Positions 8,877 to 17,136 are shown, numbered from the stretch's first letter. The stretch is 64,000 nucleotides of DNA from Bdellovibrio bacteriovorus W (GCA_000525675.1 CP002190.1:2542001-2606000), one strand, 5' to 3'. Numbers and translations: made by a program. The notes: generated from the letters alone by a model not told the origin.

Positions 8877-9579
8877 TAAAGGATTCATTCTAATATCACT
8901 ACTAACGGTTCTCCCCGTCTTGCTCGCTCTCGTTTTAGCTACTCTTTCGATGATCGACGTTCTAAAAAAAGACCTGGAGGTTAAGTATATCTGCCGCACA
9001 GAGCTTCTAGCTGCACAGAAAGAAAATGAGAAAAATATTCTCAGCCTTCTTAAACTCAATAGACGCGCCGAAAGCCTCAAGCAAAAGAAGACCGCTGCTG
9101 AAAGAGCTTTGTTTTTAGCCAAGGCACGCTTAGACCCCTTAGGAATAGCTGCTAGCAAAGCCCTACTTGCCTTTATCCACTCACAACAACTAGCTCTTGC
9201 AGCTGAACAAAAGGCTTTGATTGCAATAGCTAATCAAAGCATTCAGCTTCGCCAGAGAAACCTCGAAAGCAAAATTCGCTCTATCTTTAAAAGTAGTTCT
9301 CAGGCCTCGATGTCCTATCGCCTCACATCTCTCAGATCTTCTAAAACACTTTTAGCAGTTCGTCCGGTGAAAGCGGACATTGCTCCGAGCTATGAGAGAG
9401 TTCCTAATTTTTCTAAGGCTCAAAGCATGGAACTCCACTGGCAGTATGAACAAAGTCCCCACCGAGTCTTTTCAAATTTCTTAAAATACTCAGGGTCCAA
9501 TGAATACATCTGTATCGCTACACTAAAAAAATCGAGGGATCAATGGATCGCAAAAATTCACAAGGGCAAATATTTATAG
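8863..9579 (+). CDS. Pilus-locus protein with pseudopilin-like N-terminus
   Basis: 238 residues. The N-terminus KKNDKGFILISLLTVLPVLL resembles a prepilin leader with Gly-Phe at the cleavage point followed by one hydrophobic helix, but lacks the usual Glu at +5. The remainder is Lys/Arg/Leu-rich and probably helical, with one Cys near the N-terminus and one near the end. Overlapping starts and stops on both sides (14 nt with the TadE-like gene, 37 nt with the next) place it firmly in the pilus operon. A TadG-like or minor-pilin role is inferred from position only. Confidence 0.65.
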   Translation: MKKNDKGFILISLLTVLPVLLALVLATLSMIDVLKKDLEVKYICRTELLAAQKENEKNILSLLKLNRRAESLKQKKTAAERALFLAKARLDPLGIAASKALLAFIHSQQLALAAEQKALIAIANQSIQLRQRNLESKIRSIFKSSSQASMSYRLTSLRSSKTLLAVRPVKADIAPSYERVPNFSKAQSMELHWQYEQSPHRVFSNFLKYSGSNEYICIATLKKSRDQWIAKIHKGKYL

Positions 9580-9692
9580 AGCTCTGCCTAGTTCTGGCTG
9601 CCGTGCTCCTGATCACCTTCATGGGAGCACAGAGCTTTAAGGATATCTCAACAGACACTGGTAAATTTCAAATGACGACGAGGTCGAAATGA
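9543..9692 (+). CDS. Very short pseudopilin-like protein (49 aa)
   Basis: 49 codons starting at ATG 9543 inside the end of the previous gene and ending with an ATGA overlap into the next gene (9689). The product reads as a basic leader NSQGQ, then IFIELCLVLAAVLLITFMG, i.e. a TadE/Flp-type leader with Glu at +4 of a single hydrophobic helix, and a short tail. Translational coupling on both sides and the prepilin-like leader argue that it is a real minor pilin. It is short enough to be missed by automatic gene calling. Confidence 0.65.
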   Translation: MDRKNSQGQIFIELCLVLAAVLLITFMGAQSFKDISTDTGKFQMTTRSK

Positions 9693-10165
9693 AGAAGTAT
9701 TTAAAAATTATTAAAGAAAATCAGATGATCCTAGGCTTTGCTGTTTTGGGCCTTCTCTCGCTCCTATTTAGTTTGCGTGAACCTGCGCAAGAGGCAAATA
9801 CCGAGGGTGTCTATGAGTCAGTAGACACTTTTATTCCCAAAGGCTTTGTCCTGATTCCCATTGAGTTGCAAAACGCTGATTCCCTCTCATCCATCGTAGG
9901 ACAGATGGGTGGAGTTGTAGATCTTTACACTGTTCGCTCTGAAGGACATAAAGGGGGACTAAAAATAGGAACGCGCTTGAAAATTCTCAAAGCCCCTCTA
10001 AATCCCCAGCAATACGCTGTCTTAGTACCAGAGCTCGAAAGCTCTAAGGTGCTGGCCTTTGCTGGCCCCTTTATGGCTGTGATTCAAAACCCCGACGAAA
10101 AAGGCTCTGAACTCACCTCTCATCAGAATCGTGCCCCGAAAGTGCAAATTCACTATAGCAATTAA
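9689..10165 (+). CDS. Flp pilus-locus membrane-anchored protein (weakly CpaB/RcpC-like)
   Basis: 158 residues with one N-terminal transmembrane helix (MILGFAVLGLLSLLFSL, about residues 13-29) and a periplasmic part that contains VDTFIPKGFVLIPIELQNAD, similar in pattern to the SAF-type domain of CpaB/RcpC. CpaB proteins are about 250-300 aa, so this would be a short version. Position in a pilus operon with a 4-nt overlap to the preceding pseudopilin gene supports an assembly role. The family assignment is tentative. Confidence 0.55.
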   Translation: MKKYLKIIKENQMILGFAVLGLLSLLFSLREPAQEANTEGVYESVDTFIPKGFVLIPIELQNADSLSSIVGQMGGVVDLYTVRSEGHKGGLKIGTRLKILKAPLNPQQYAVLVPELESSKVLAFAGPFMAVIQNPDEKGSELTSHQNRAPKVQIHYSN

Positions 10166-10175
10166 GGAACTCGCC

Positions 10176-11027
10176 ATGAAAAAAATGATCTCATACTTAA
10201 TTTCTTTCTCTTTTATTTTATCTCCTCTAGCTAACGCGGCTGTGGTTATTAAAAACAAAGAGGTTTCGTCGCAAGAGTTTAAAAACTTTTTAGAAAAGAA
10301 TCCTCAAGCTATTTCAGTGAGCCGGTACTATTTTGAAAAGTGGTTTCAGGAAATGAAAAATCGCCAATCCATTTTTGAAATAGCCAGTTTATCTGAAGCG
10401 GACTTTGCGACACAGGCTTCTGAAATTGAATCGCAAAGAAGACTTTATCCGTTGTCGCCCGATGAAATGCGCTTCGTGAACTCTCTTGCTGAAAAAAATC
10501 TCGACAAGCCTGAAGCGCAAATGCTGTACTGCCTGAGCTCCCCCTTCAATCCCACTGAAGCAAGTCGTATTCCGTGCAGTGAAAAAATCATCCATTTAAA
10601 AGCCTTACAAAAAGCCTTCCCAGAGGTTCAATCTTTTATGATTGAAGGCTTTTTGATAAACGATGAGCGACCTTTTAAAGTTGCACAGAATCAATCCTAT
10701 AACTGGATTCTTCTATCCGATGCCCACAACCCTATTCAATTCTTTGGCACCTACGAGAATCTTCTCCAACAACGCTTTGAATGGTCTCCCATTATTACAG
10801 GAAGTTGCGATCGTTTTACAATTCATAGCCCCGATTCACTTTTAAGAATTTCGGCGCAAGTTTACTTTTCGTCTGAGTGTCTGCGAGAAACGCAAAAATC
10901 CAATGCTGAAATAAGTTTTGAAAAGGAATCTCGCACCGCTATTTGGGTCACTGGCGCTATTGTTCTCGGGGCCATTGCTTACTCTTTAAAAGATAAGCGA
11001 GTCTCCATTGACGTTCTTAGATTTTAA
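10176..11027 (+). CDS. Exported protein of the pilus cluster, function unknown
   Basis: 283 residues from ATG 10176, preceded by AAGGAACTCGCC; the frame is open further upstream but that extension lacks a binding site and a signal. A signal peptide covers residues 1-21 (ending PLANAAV). Four Cys occur in the middle and late parts (CLSSP, PCSEK, SCDRF, SECLR), consistent with periplasmic disulphides. One hydrophobic helix lies near the C-terminus (IWVTGAIVLGAIAYSL). No family recognised. It is the last gene of the first pilus block and overlaps the convergent amidohydrolase gene by 11 nt at the 3' end. Confidence 0.7.
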   Translation: MKKMISYLISFSFILSPLANAAVVIKNKEVSSQEFKNFLEKNPQAISVSRYYFEKWFQEMKNRQSIFEIASLSEADFATQASEIESQRRLYPLSPDEMRFVNSLAEKNLDKPEAQMLYCLSSPFNPTEASRIPCSEKIIHLKALQKAFPEVQSFMIEGFLINDERPFKVAQNQSYNWILLSDAHNPIQFFGTYENLLQQRFEWSPIITGSCDRFTIHSPDSLLRISAQVYFSSECLRETQKSNAEISFEKESRTAIWVTGAIVLGAIAYSLKDKRVSIDVLRF

Positions 11028-12276
11028 TTTCTTTCCCGCAGAAGACAATTTCCTTAACTTCTCTATTTTCAAAAACAGTGAACGAGTCCGCGAAAGAAAC
11101 ATCAGGATGAGAGTGATATTTTCCAATATCATCATTGAGTTTACGAATACCTTCTTTTGCGCTCATTTCTAAAGCATCAAAATTACTCCAAAAGGAGCTG
11201 GCTTCGATAGGACTATCGCAACCAAAAAAAGTAGGGATCTTGGCGACTCTTAAGGCTTCCATGGGGAATGCGTACTTATAAAGATCGCCAATTTTTTCTT
11301 GCAACCACGCTCTATCACTCAGCCAATGACAGGGCTGCATATAACAAGTTACGTGCAATGGTTTCATCATTTGAATTGTCTCTGGGCGTAGAATTTGTGC
11401 GTGCTCAAGATTCAAGCGACCGACAGCACCCTTCGCAGAAACCTCGCGTGCCACAGAGACAACTTCATGCGCTGCCTGATCTCCAATGACATGCACGGAA
11501 AATTCTAAACCTTTTTGCCACGTCTCTACGATGACTGTGGCTAGATCTTCACGACTCCAAAGCCTCATCCCTTGATTGCCGTTGGCGATATTTCTATAGG
11601 GATGCGAGAGCAGAGCAGTTTCTGAACCCAGCGTTCCGTCATAAAAAAGCTTGATGCCTTTCAAACGCAGCGTTGCTGTTTCTTGCTTTTTTGATTCACA
11701 GGCATTTTCTAACACACTGTGAAAATCAGAAATCTCGTGGGTGGTGTAGTTCTGCTCAATCGCGACTGTTAATTCTTCTGCCAAAGACATCATGTGAAGT
11801 CTTTGCCAAAGATCTTTCGTGCACGACATATCTCGAACATGTGTAAATCCAGCCTTATTATAGACGGAACAAGCTTTTAAAATATGAAGCCTTTGCTGAT
11901 CAGAGGTGTACGCAGGCAGAGAGTCCCAAGCCTTCAAATGCTCAGTCTCAATAAGCACGCCGGATTCTGATTCAATCCCTAGCTTTTCTAAAGCCAAACT
12001 ATTGAGCCAGCTACTGTGGCCGTCCTTACGCATGAAAAACACAGGCGCATCCGGAAAGTATTTATCTAAAACTTTTTTATGAATAGAAAAACTAAGAACG
12101 TCTTTATCCCAACCAAAACCCAAAATCCAATCTGAGCGAAAGCTGGCCGATGTCACCTGGAGATTTTGCAGATCATTTTCAGAACGAATCCCATGAAGCG
12201 ATAAACCAGATGAGAACTCACCCGTTGCTATAAAATGCGTATGACTATCGTAAAGACGAGGGATTTTTAAATGCAT
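11017..12276 (-). CDS. Amidohydrolase family protein (YtcJ-like, metal-dependent)
   Basis: 419 residues, no signal peptide. Metal-ligand motifs of the amidohydrolase superfamily appear in order: HTHF (about residue 12), the Lys region LKGIKLFYDGTLGSE, HVIGDQA, LEHAQIL and GCDSPIEA near the C-terminus. Most similar in layout to the YtcJ/amidohydro_3 group, though at 419 aa it is shorter than the typical 520-570 aa and starts almost directly at the HxH strand, so the N-terminal beta-sandwich is reduced. Substrate unknown. Its Shine-Dalgarno (GAGGG) sits in the arm of a 9-bp hairpin directly before the ATG. Confidence 0.8.
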   Translation of the reverse strand: MHLKIPRLYDSHTHFIATGEFSSGLSLHGIRSENDLQNLQVTSASFRSDWILGFGWDKDVLSFSIHKKVLDKYFPDAPVFFMRKDGHSSWLNSLALEKLGIESESGVLIETEHLKAWDSLPAYTSDQQRLHILKACSVYNKAGFTHVRDMSCTKDLWQRLHMMSLAEELTVAIEQNYTTHEISDFHSVLENACESKKQETATLRLKGIKLFYDGTLGSETALLSHPYRNIANGNQGMRLWSREDLATVIVETWQKGLEFSVHVIGDQAAHEVVSVAREVSAKGAVGRLNLEHAQILRPETIQMMKPLHVTCYMQPCHWLSDRAWLQEKIGDLYKYAFPMEALRVAKIPTFFGCDSPIEASSFWSNFDALEMSAKEGIRKLNDDIGKYHSHPDVSFADSFTVFENREVKEIVFCGKEIKI

Positions 12277-12303
12277 AAGGCCCTCATCTTATCAGAGGGC
12301 CTT
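12277..12303 (-). promoter_or_regulatory. Hairpin overlapping the amidohydrolase ribosome binding site
   Basis: Perfect 9-bp stem, arms 12277-12285 and 12295-12303 (AAGGCCCTC / GAGGGCCTT), loop 9 nt. On the minus strand it follows the Met-rich gene and ends right at the ATG of the amidohydrolase (12276). It may act as a weak terminator without a proper T-run or as a structure hiding the GAGGG binding site. Confidence 0.6.
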
Positions 12304-12333
12304 ATCTTTATATAGTTGAAATTAGTTTTTTAC

Positions 12334-13212
12334 TTATCGAGCAGAAGGAATTGGAGCAGTTCCTGTTCCTGTAGCTGAACCTACTGGCAAGCTATTCATA
12401 CCGCCGCCTGGCAATGGTGTAATTCCATTATTGTTAGGATATCCAATGTATCCGCCGCCGCCGATACCGCCGCCAATAGAACCACCAATAGAGCCACCTA
12501 AGTAACTAGTGCCACCGAACTGCACTTGTTGGATTTTGTAAACCAAAGAGTAAAGCTCTTGTTGTAAACCTGCCACAACTTGTTGGCGTTGCATTTGCTG
12601 CTGCATGTAGCTCTGCTGTTGTTGCATATAGGATTGATATTGCTGCATTTGCATTTGCATCATTTGCTGTTGCATCTGCATTGCACCTAATCCGCCATCC
12701 ATTGAGCCCATCATTGGCATACCCATCATGCCACCCATTGCTCCACCAGCCATCATACCCATTGGCATACCCATCATACCGCCACCCATCATGTTGCCCA
12801 TAGGCATTCCCATGACACCACCGATACCGCCACCAATCATCGCACCCATAGGCATACCCATCATATTACCCATTGGCATGCCCATCATTCCGCCGCCCAT
12901 CATGCTACCCATTGGCATACCCATCATACCGCCACCCATCATGCTACCCATAGGCATTCCCATGACACCGCCGATACCGCCACCAATCATCGCCCCCATA
13001 GGCATACCCATCATATTACCCATTGGCATGCCCATCATTCCGCCGCCCATCATGCTACCCATTGGCATACCCATCATACCGCCGCCCATCATGTTGCCCA
13101 TAGGCATTCCCATGACACCGCCGATACCGCCACCAATCATCGCACCCATAGGCATACCCATCATATTACCCATAGGCATACCCATCATGCCGCCCATCAT
13201 CGGGTAGCCCAT
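12334..13212 (-). CDS. Met/Gly-rich repeat part of a frameshifted exported protein (3' part)
   Basis: This is the downstream half of a gene whose upstream half is 13166-14428. The open frame extends to 13353, but only residues from about 13212 onward read as sensible protein. It contains arrays of MMGMPMGN/S/A modules separated by GGG and MIGGGIGGV, then a Met/Gln-rich stretch (about 60 residues with QMQQQMMQMQ and YMQQQ), a short folded-looking segment AGLQQELYSLVYKIQQVQ and a Gly-rich tail ending APIPSAR. Removing one G from the GGG at about 13207-13209 joins it in frame to the upstream half, giving one protein of about 697 aa. No known function; low-complexity surface or matrix protein is a guess. 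Confidence 0.6.
   Translation of the reverse strand: MGYPMMGGMMGMPMGNMMGMPMGAMIGGGIGGVMGMPMGNMMGGGMMGMPMGSMMGGGMMGMPMGNMMGMPMGAMIGGGIGGVMGMPMGSMMGGGMMGMPMGSMMGGGMMGMPMGNMMGMPMGAMIGGGIGGVMGMPMGNMMGGGMMGMPMGMMAGGAMGGMMGMPMMGSMDGGLGAMQMQQQMMQMQMQQYQSYMQQQQSYMQQQMQRQQVVAGLQQELYSLVYKIQQVQFGGTSYLGGSIGGSIGGGIGGGGYIGYPNNNGITPLPGGGMNSLPVGSATGTGTAPIPSAR
12790..13190 (-). repeat. 150-bp tandem repeat array coding for 50-residue Met/Gly units
   Basis: The coding sequence repeats with a 150-bp period. For example, near-identical blocks begin at about 12838, 12988 and 13138, each starting CATCGC(A/C)CCCATAGGCAT on the plus strand. Copies differ at only a few positions. Inside each unit there is a shorter sub-period based on GGCATACCCAT. 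Such arrays change length easily by slippage or recombination. Confidence 0.85.
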
Positions 13213-14428
13213 AGCCACCCGGGTATGGTCCGCCCATTCCCCAAGGTCCGGCCATACCCCAAGGCCCCATTCCCGGCATGTAAATGCCGCCACCGATACC
13301 GCCCATGCCCATGCCGCCCATCGCATACGGGTTACCCCACATGCCTGAACCATTCATACCACCGTAAGGGCCCATCATTCCGTATGCGCCGCCATTTTGA
13401 CCGGCACAACCGAAGCCACCAGCTCCAATGCCGCCACCTACGGCGCCGTAAATTCCACTACCACCACCAATTGCTTGCCCAATGCCTTGAGCTAAGAATG
13501 GAAATCCGTATCCCCATGCTGGGTAAGGATCTGTTGGCCAGCCAATATTAGCATTGGCTTGAGTTGCCATTTTATTTGTCTGATAGCCCATGTATGTTGC
13601 TGCCAAACCAAGACCGATGTTTCCAACAACAGAGCCCCAATCAGTTTCTGGTTTTTGATACGTATAACCTGAACCTTGAACCATACAGTCGATACAGATT
13701 CCGCCCTCTGACTGCGAACGCTGTCTTTCACGCTGTTCATCAGCATAATTGGCTTTAGCATCTGAGATATCATCTTTTGCATTACGAATAAGGTTTTCTA
13801 AAGATTCAATTTCACGTTGAAGTTTATTGGCTTGAATATGTGCTTTACGATAATCAACAAGACCCTTTTTACAATCTTGGGCTGTTGCACGTCCTTTTTC
13901 AGGCTGGCGGAAACGAGCCCCATCACACACTGTTCCTGAAACCGACCCTGCTTTGTTGCTATCACAAAGAACTGCCCACTCGCTCACGGTGAATGCACGA
14001 ACATCACGTGACGCTGGCGCCTGAACAGAGGTGTTGCCAATCTCTGCTTGGACGATGGGTTCATCCTGTTGCCCCAAACCTCGATATTCTTTACAGCTCA
14101 CATTGTTTTCGATGTGATCAAATACCAACTCTGAGAATTCATCTGAAACCACTTGCTCAACATTTTTACGAGCACGGTCCATCGTATTATTAACGAGTCT
14201 TTTCTTTTCAGATTTTTTTGTACGTAATTGCTTTTCAGCTTCACGAATATTTTCCTGAGCTTCTTTGATTTCATCAAGGTAGCTAGAAGAACCGGCCGCA
14301 GAACCATAGTTATAAGGGCAAGACTGCATCCCACCGTACATCCCAGTTCCCCACATCTGTGCGTTTGCACCGAATGAAAAACCTGTGATTAAACTTAGTG
14401 GAGCTACTATGCGCATCCAAAACTTCAT
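13166..14428 (-). CDS. Exported coiled-coil and Gly-rich protein, N-terminal part of the frameshifted Met-rich protein
   Basis: 420 residues as read, but the last 13 (LPDDGRHDGYAYG) are out-of-frame translation of the repeat region. An AGGAG lies upstream of ATG 14428. Signal peptide ends near residue 23 (FGANAQ). Residues about 50-85 and 190-240 are charged helices likely to form coiled coil. Two Cys pairs are visible (SCKEY/LCDSN, CIDCM). From about residue 265 on it becomes Gly/Met/Tyr/Trp-rich (GPWGMAGPWGMGG). The +1 shift at the GGG around 13207-13209 cuts it off before the repeat array. It may be a genuine lesion or a sequencing error. Confidence 0.7.
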   Translation of the reverse strand: MKFWMRIVAPLSLITGFSFGANAQMWGTGMYGGMQSCPYNYGSAAGSSSYLDEIKEAQENIREAEKQLRTKKSEKKRLVNNTMDRARKNVEQVVSDEFSELVFDHIENNVSCKEYRGLGQQDEPIVQAEIGNTSVQAPASRDVRAFTVSEWAVLCDSNKAGSVSGTVCDGARFRQPEKGRATAQDCKKGLVDYRKAHIQANKLQREIESLENLIRNAKDDISDAKANYADEQRERQRSQSEGGICIDCMVQGSGYTYQKPETDWGSVVGNIGLGLAATYMGYQTNKMATQANANIGWPTDPYPAWGYGFPFLAQGIGQAIGGGSGIYGAVGGGIGAGGFGCAGQNGGAYGMMGPYGGMNGSGMWGNPYAMGGMGMGGIGGGIYMPGMGPWGMAGPWGMGGPYPGGYGLPDDGRHDGYAYG

Positions 14429-14533
14429 ATACGATCTCCTGAAAAGGATAAAAACTTTTACGTCTCTCTCATCGTCAGGAAGTGATACAGACTTGACTCA
14501 TTTCTGAGCAAAAGCCTGAACTTAGAAAAATAT

Positions 14534-14556
14534 CTAGACCGGAGTCTAGGTATAAT
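14534..14556 (+). promoter_or_regulatory. Promoter -10 with adjoining perfect inverted repeat
   Basis: TATAAT at 14551-14556 is preceded by a perfect 6-bp palindromic pair CTAGAC-CGGA-GTCTAG (14534-14549), covering the space where the -35/-10 spacer lies. No good TTGACA is visible at the normal distance, which fits an activator- or repressor-controlled promoter for the receiver-kinase gene downstream. Confidence 0.5.
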
Positions 14557-14638
14557 GCTGGCCCATCATCATCCATGACAATGCTTAAGAGCATAAAATA
14601 CTTTGCAACGCTCTACTTCAAATCCTACACTACAATAT

Positions 14639-15757
14639 ATGACGAAGCACACAATTCTTTGTGTAGATGATGAAATTGATAACGTAGATGCCCTAGAGCG
14701 CCTTTTCCGCAAGAAGTATTCTGTACTAAAGGCGACCTCAGGTGCTGATGCACTCGCACTGCTCGACAAACATCCAGGGCCAATTTCACTCATCATCACG
14801 GATCAGCGAATGCCTGAAATGACAGGTGTCGAATTCTTAGAGAAAACTCTGGAGTCTCATCCTGAGACAATTCGAATTCTGTTAACAGGGTACACTGATC
14901 TTGAATCAGTTATCATGGCTGTGAACAAAGGACAGATTTTCAGGTACATCACAAAACCTTGGGACCCCGTAGATCTGAATAATACTGTTGAACACGCCAT
15001 CGAGCGTTTTGCTCTGGGGCAAGAATTAAAACAAAAAAACAACGAGCTTGCTCAGGCGCTTGAAGATTTAAAGAGTTTGGACCAAGCCAAATCTAACTTC
15101 ATGATTTTGATTAATCACGAACTTAAAACACCACTGACTTCTATTTTAAGTTTTGCAGCTCTCCTCAAAGAATCTTCCCTCTCTGATGAAGATACGTTGA
15201 TGGTGAATCGTATCAACAAAAGTGCGGAGCGATTAAAATCCCTGATCGATGACGTTCTTCTAATCGTCAGGGCAGAAACAAATCAACTCAAGCTCGATCT
15301 TCAAGAGATATCTATCGAGAATCTTGAAAATGAACTTTTGCCTGAACATCAAAGACTGGCGACAAATAAAAACATCACATTCGCCGCGGACTATGCTCCG
15401 GTTACAGTAAAAGCCGACTCTCGATTGATCAAACAAGTTTGCTCTCGTCTCTTACATAATGCTGTTAAATTTTGTGAGGATGGAACGACGATTGAGATTA
15501 AAACAAAGGTCTCTGGAAATTACTTGCAGATTCATTTCAAAAACAGAGGCCCACAAATTCCTACCAAGGTTATTCAGAAAATAACTGAACCCTTCTATAT
15601 TGATGAAGATGTTATGCATCACTCAACGGGAACGGGCTTGGGTCTTAGTATTTGCCAAGCCATTTTAAAAACTCACTCATCATCTTTAGATTTCTTAAAT
15701 ACAGATGAAGGAGTTAAAGTGGGTTTTGAGCTTCCCCTTGCCCGTCCGGTTTCTTAG
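14639..15757 (+). CDS. Receiver-histidine kinase with response regulator domain at the N-terminus
   Basis: 372 residues from ATG 14639 (an upstream TTG at 14603 is less likely; neither has a strong binding site). Residues about 4-120 are a receiver domain: CVDDE acidic pocket, phospho-acceptor Asp in IITDQRMPEMTG, LLTGY and the Lys in YITKPWD. A short coiled coil follows, then HisKA with INHELKTPLTS (His about residue 158) and HATPase_c with LLHNAVKFC and GTGLGLSICQA. No membrane helix, so it is cytosolic. The receiver-first order suggests that it takes phosphate from another kinase or is controlled by one. It sits between the two halves of the Tad pilus locus and might regulate it. Confidence 0.9.
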   Translation: MTKHTILCVDDEIDNVDALERLFRKKYSVLKATSGADALALLDKHPGPISLIITDQRMPEMTGVEFLEKTLESHPETIRILLTGYTDLESVIMAVNKGQIFRYITKPWDPVDLNNTVEHAIERFALGQELKQKNNELAQALEDLKSLDQAKSNFMILINHELKTPLTSILSFAALLKESSLSDEDTLMVNRINKSAERLKSLIDDVLLIVRAETNQLKLDLQEISIENLENELLPEHQRLATNKNITFAADYAPVTVKADSRLIKQVCSRLLHNAVKFCEDGTTIEIKTKVSGNYLQIHFKNRGPQIPTKVIQKITEPFYIDEDVMHHSTGTGLGLSICQAILKTHSSSLDFLNTDEGVKVGFELPLARPVS

Positions 15758-15797
15758 ATGTCCGAACGTCGAAGTTAAAGATTCTAAAATCCTTTTG

Positions 15798-15832
15798 TAA
15801 TTAGGCCGAAGCTTTTTGCTTAGGTCTAATTA
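15798..15832 (+). promoter_or_regulatory. Stem-loop covering the start of the secretin gene
   Basis: Arms TAATTAGGCC (15798-15807) and GGTCTAATTA (15823-15832) pair with one G-U, and the inner AAGC/GCTT extends the stem around a T5 loop. The right arm contains the only Shine-Dalgarno-like bases (TTAGG) and the A of the secretin ATG at 15832. Confidence 0.55.
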
Positions 15833-17136
15833 TGAAAACACTTATCTTTCTTTTTTCTACTTTCCTTTCAAATATTGCATTTTCTCAATCCCTGATTATG
15901 TCCCTCGGAGACACCCGTGCACTCCCCTTAACTGCCACTAACGTTTGGGTGCAAAATCGCGAAATCATCAAAGCTGAAGCCTCTTTGAATGATTTGAAAA
16001 TCACCGCCCTGTCCTTGGGAAGAACGACCCTAAAAATCGGCAAGCAACATTTTGTTATACAGGTTATTCACCCCTCTCAAGAAAGCTCCCTCAAGGAACT
16101 CTCTCAAACCACTGAAAAAATGGTCGGACTTCATGTTGAAGTTGCTCAAGGCAATGTACAGGTTCGAGGAACTCTTTATCGTTTTAAAGATTGGCAAGAA
16201 ATCTCAAAAATTGCCGAGAAAAACAAATTCACCTTCCGAATGAAAGCAGAGCTTATCGGCGCAGCAAAAAGTGAAGCGCAGAATTACTTTGAAGCAAAAC
16301 TTAAAGAGGCTCACCTACCGCCACAAAAAGTTATTTTTTCTTCAGGAGCAGAGGTCAGAGTAAATACGGAGGCCCTTCTATTTTCAAAGTATCAAGAGAT
16401 CTTCGAACCTTTCGGCGTACAAATCTTGAAGGATGAAACCCATCTAGATATTCAGCCCACCGTGAAAGTAGAAATCACCGTTGCGGAAGTTCGCAAAAGT
16501 GCCGCCCTTAGCTACGGTATGAAGTGGCCACAAAGCTATCGAGCCAATGTCCTTGGGGATGGCCAAAGTGAGATTGAAAAGCTTGCCTTTGAAGCTACCG
16601 CATTTGAAAGTCAGGGCTTAGGAAAAATCTTAGCCAGTCCTAACATTCTATGCAAAAGCGGCAAAGAAGCCGAGTTTTTAGCTGGTGGCGAGTTTCCAAT
16701 AAAAATCGTGCAATACCGCAATCAAGATGTTCTCTGGAAACGCTATGGTATCCTTTTGAAAGTACGACCCTTGGCAGATACATCTGGAAGAATCAGTCTA
16801 TCGATTGATACCGAAATCACAACACTCGATGAAGCTAGGACAGTTGATAATATTCCGGGGCTTCTAACCAACAAAGTCTCAAGCCACTTTGATATTACCA
16901 AACCACAAACAATTGCACTTTCGGGTCTATTGAAAAACGACAATGGAAAAAACTCTGACGGTGTTCCTTGGCTCGGGCGCTTACCGATCTTAGGTCCTCT
17001 ATTTGCGAGCAAGGCGTTTCGTAATAATGAAACTGAATTAGTTATTTTCGTACGCCCTTCTATTTACGAAGAACGCCGCGATAGCGAGTTTCAAGAAGCA
17101 TCTCCTCAACACCTTTCTCATAAAGGGCTTAACTAA
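15832..17136 (+). CDS. Flp/Tad pilus secretin (CpaC/RcpA family)
   Basis: 434 residues. Signal peptide residues 1-18 (ending NIAFSQS). An N-terminal pilus-formation domain follows (SLGDTRALPL, then GRTTLKIGKQ), a BON-like segment with VQGNVQVRGTLYRF pattern, and the secretin core in the second half: VEITVAEVRKS, GKILASPNILCKSGKEAEFLAGGEFPI style core, and the hallmark VPWLGRLPILGPLF near residue 380. Secretins form the outer-membrane gate for the pilus. It overlaps the ATPase gene by one nucleotide (TAATG). A Cys in the usually Cys-free core (LASPNILCKSG) is unusual. Confidence 0.9.
   Translation: MKTLIFLFSTFLSNIAFSQSLIMSLGDTRALPLTATNVWVQNREIIKAEASLNDLKITALSLGRTTLKIGKQHFVIQVIHPSQESSLKELSQTTEKMVGLHVEVAQGNVQVRGTLYRFKDWQEISKIAEKNKFTFRMKAELIGAAKSEAQNYFEAKLKEAHLPPQKVIFSSGAEVRVNTEALLFSKYQEIFEPFGVQILKDETHLDIQPTVKVEITVAEVRKSAALSYGMKWPQSYRANVLGDGQSEIEKLAFEATAFESQGLGKILASPNILCKSGKEAEFLAGGEFPIKIVQYRNQDVLWKRYGILLKVRPLADTSGRISLSIDTEITTLDEARTVDNIPGLLTNKVSSHFDITKPQTIALSGLLKNDNGKNSDGVPWLGRLPILGPLFASKAFRNNETELVIFVRPSIYEERRDSEFQEASPQHLSHKGLN

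Noticed and set aside
12728-13207. 159-aa plus-strand open frame rich in Pro and Ile
   Set aside because: It is the exact complement of the Met/Gly repeat array; its PIGIPIIPP pattern follows from the repeat codons and it has no start signal.
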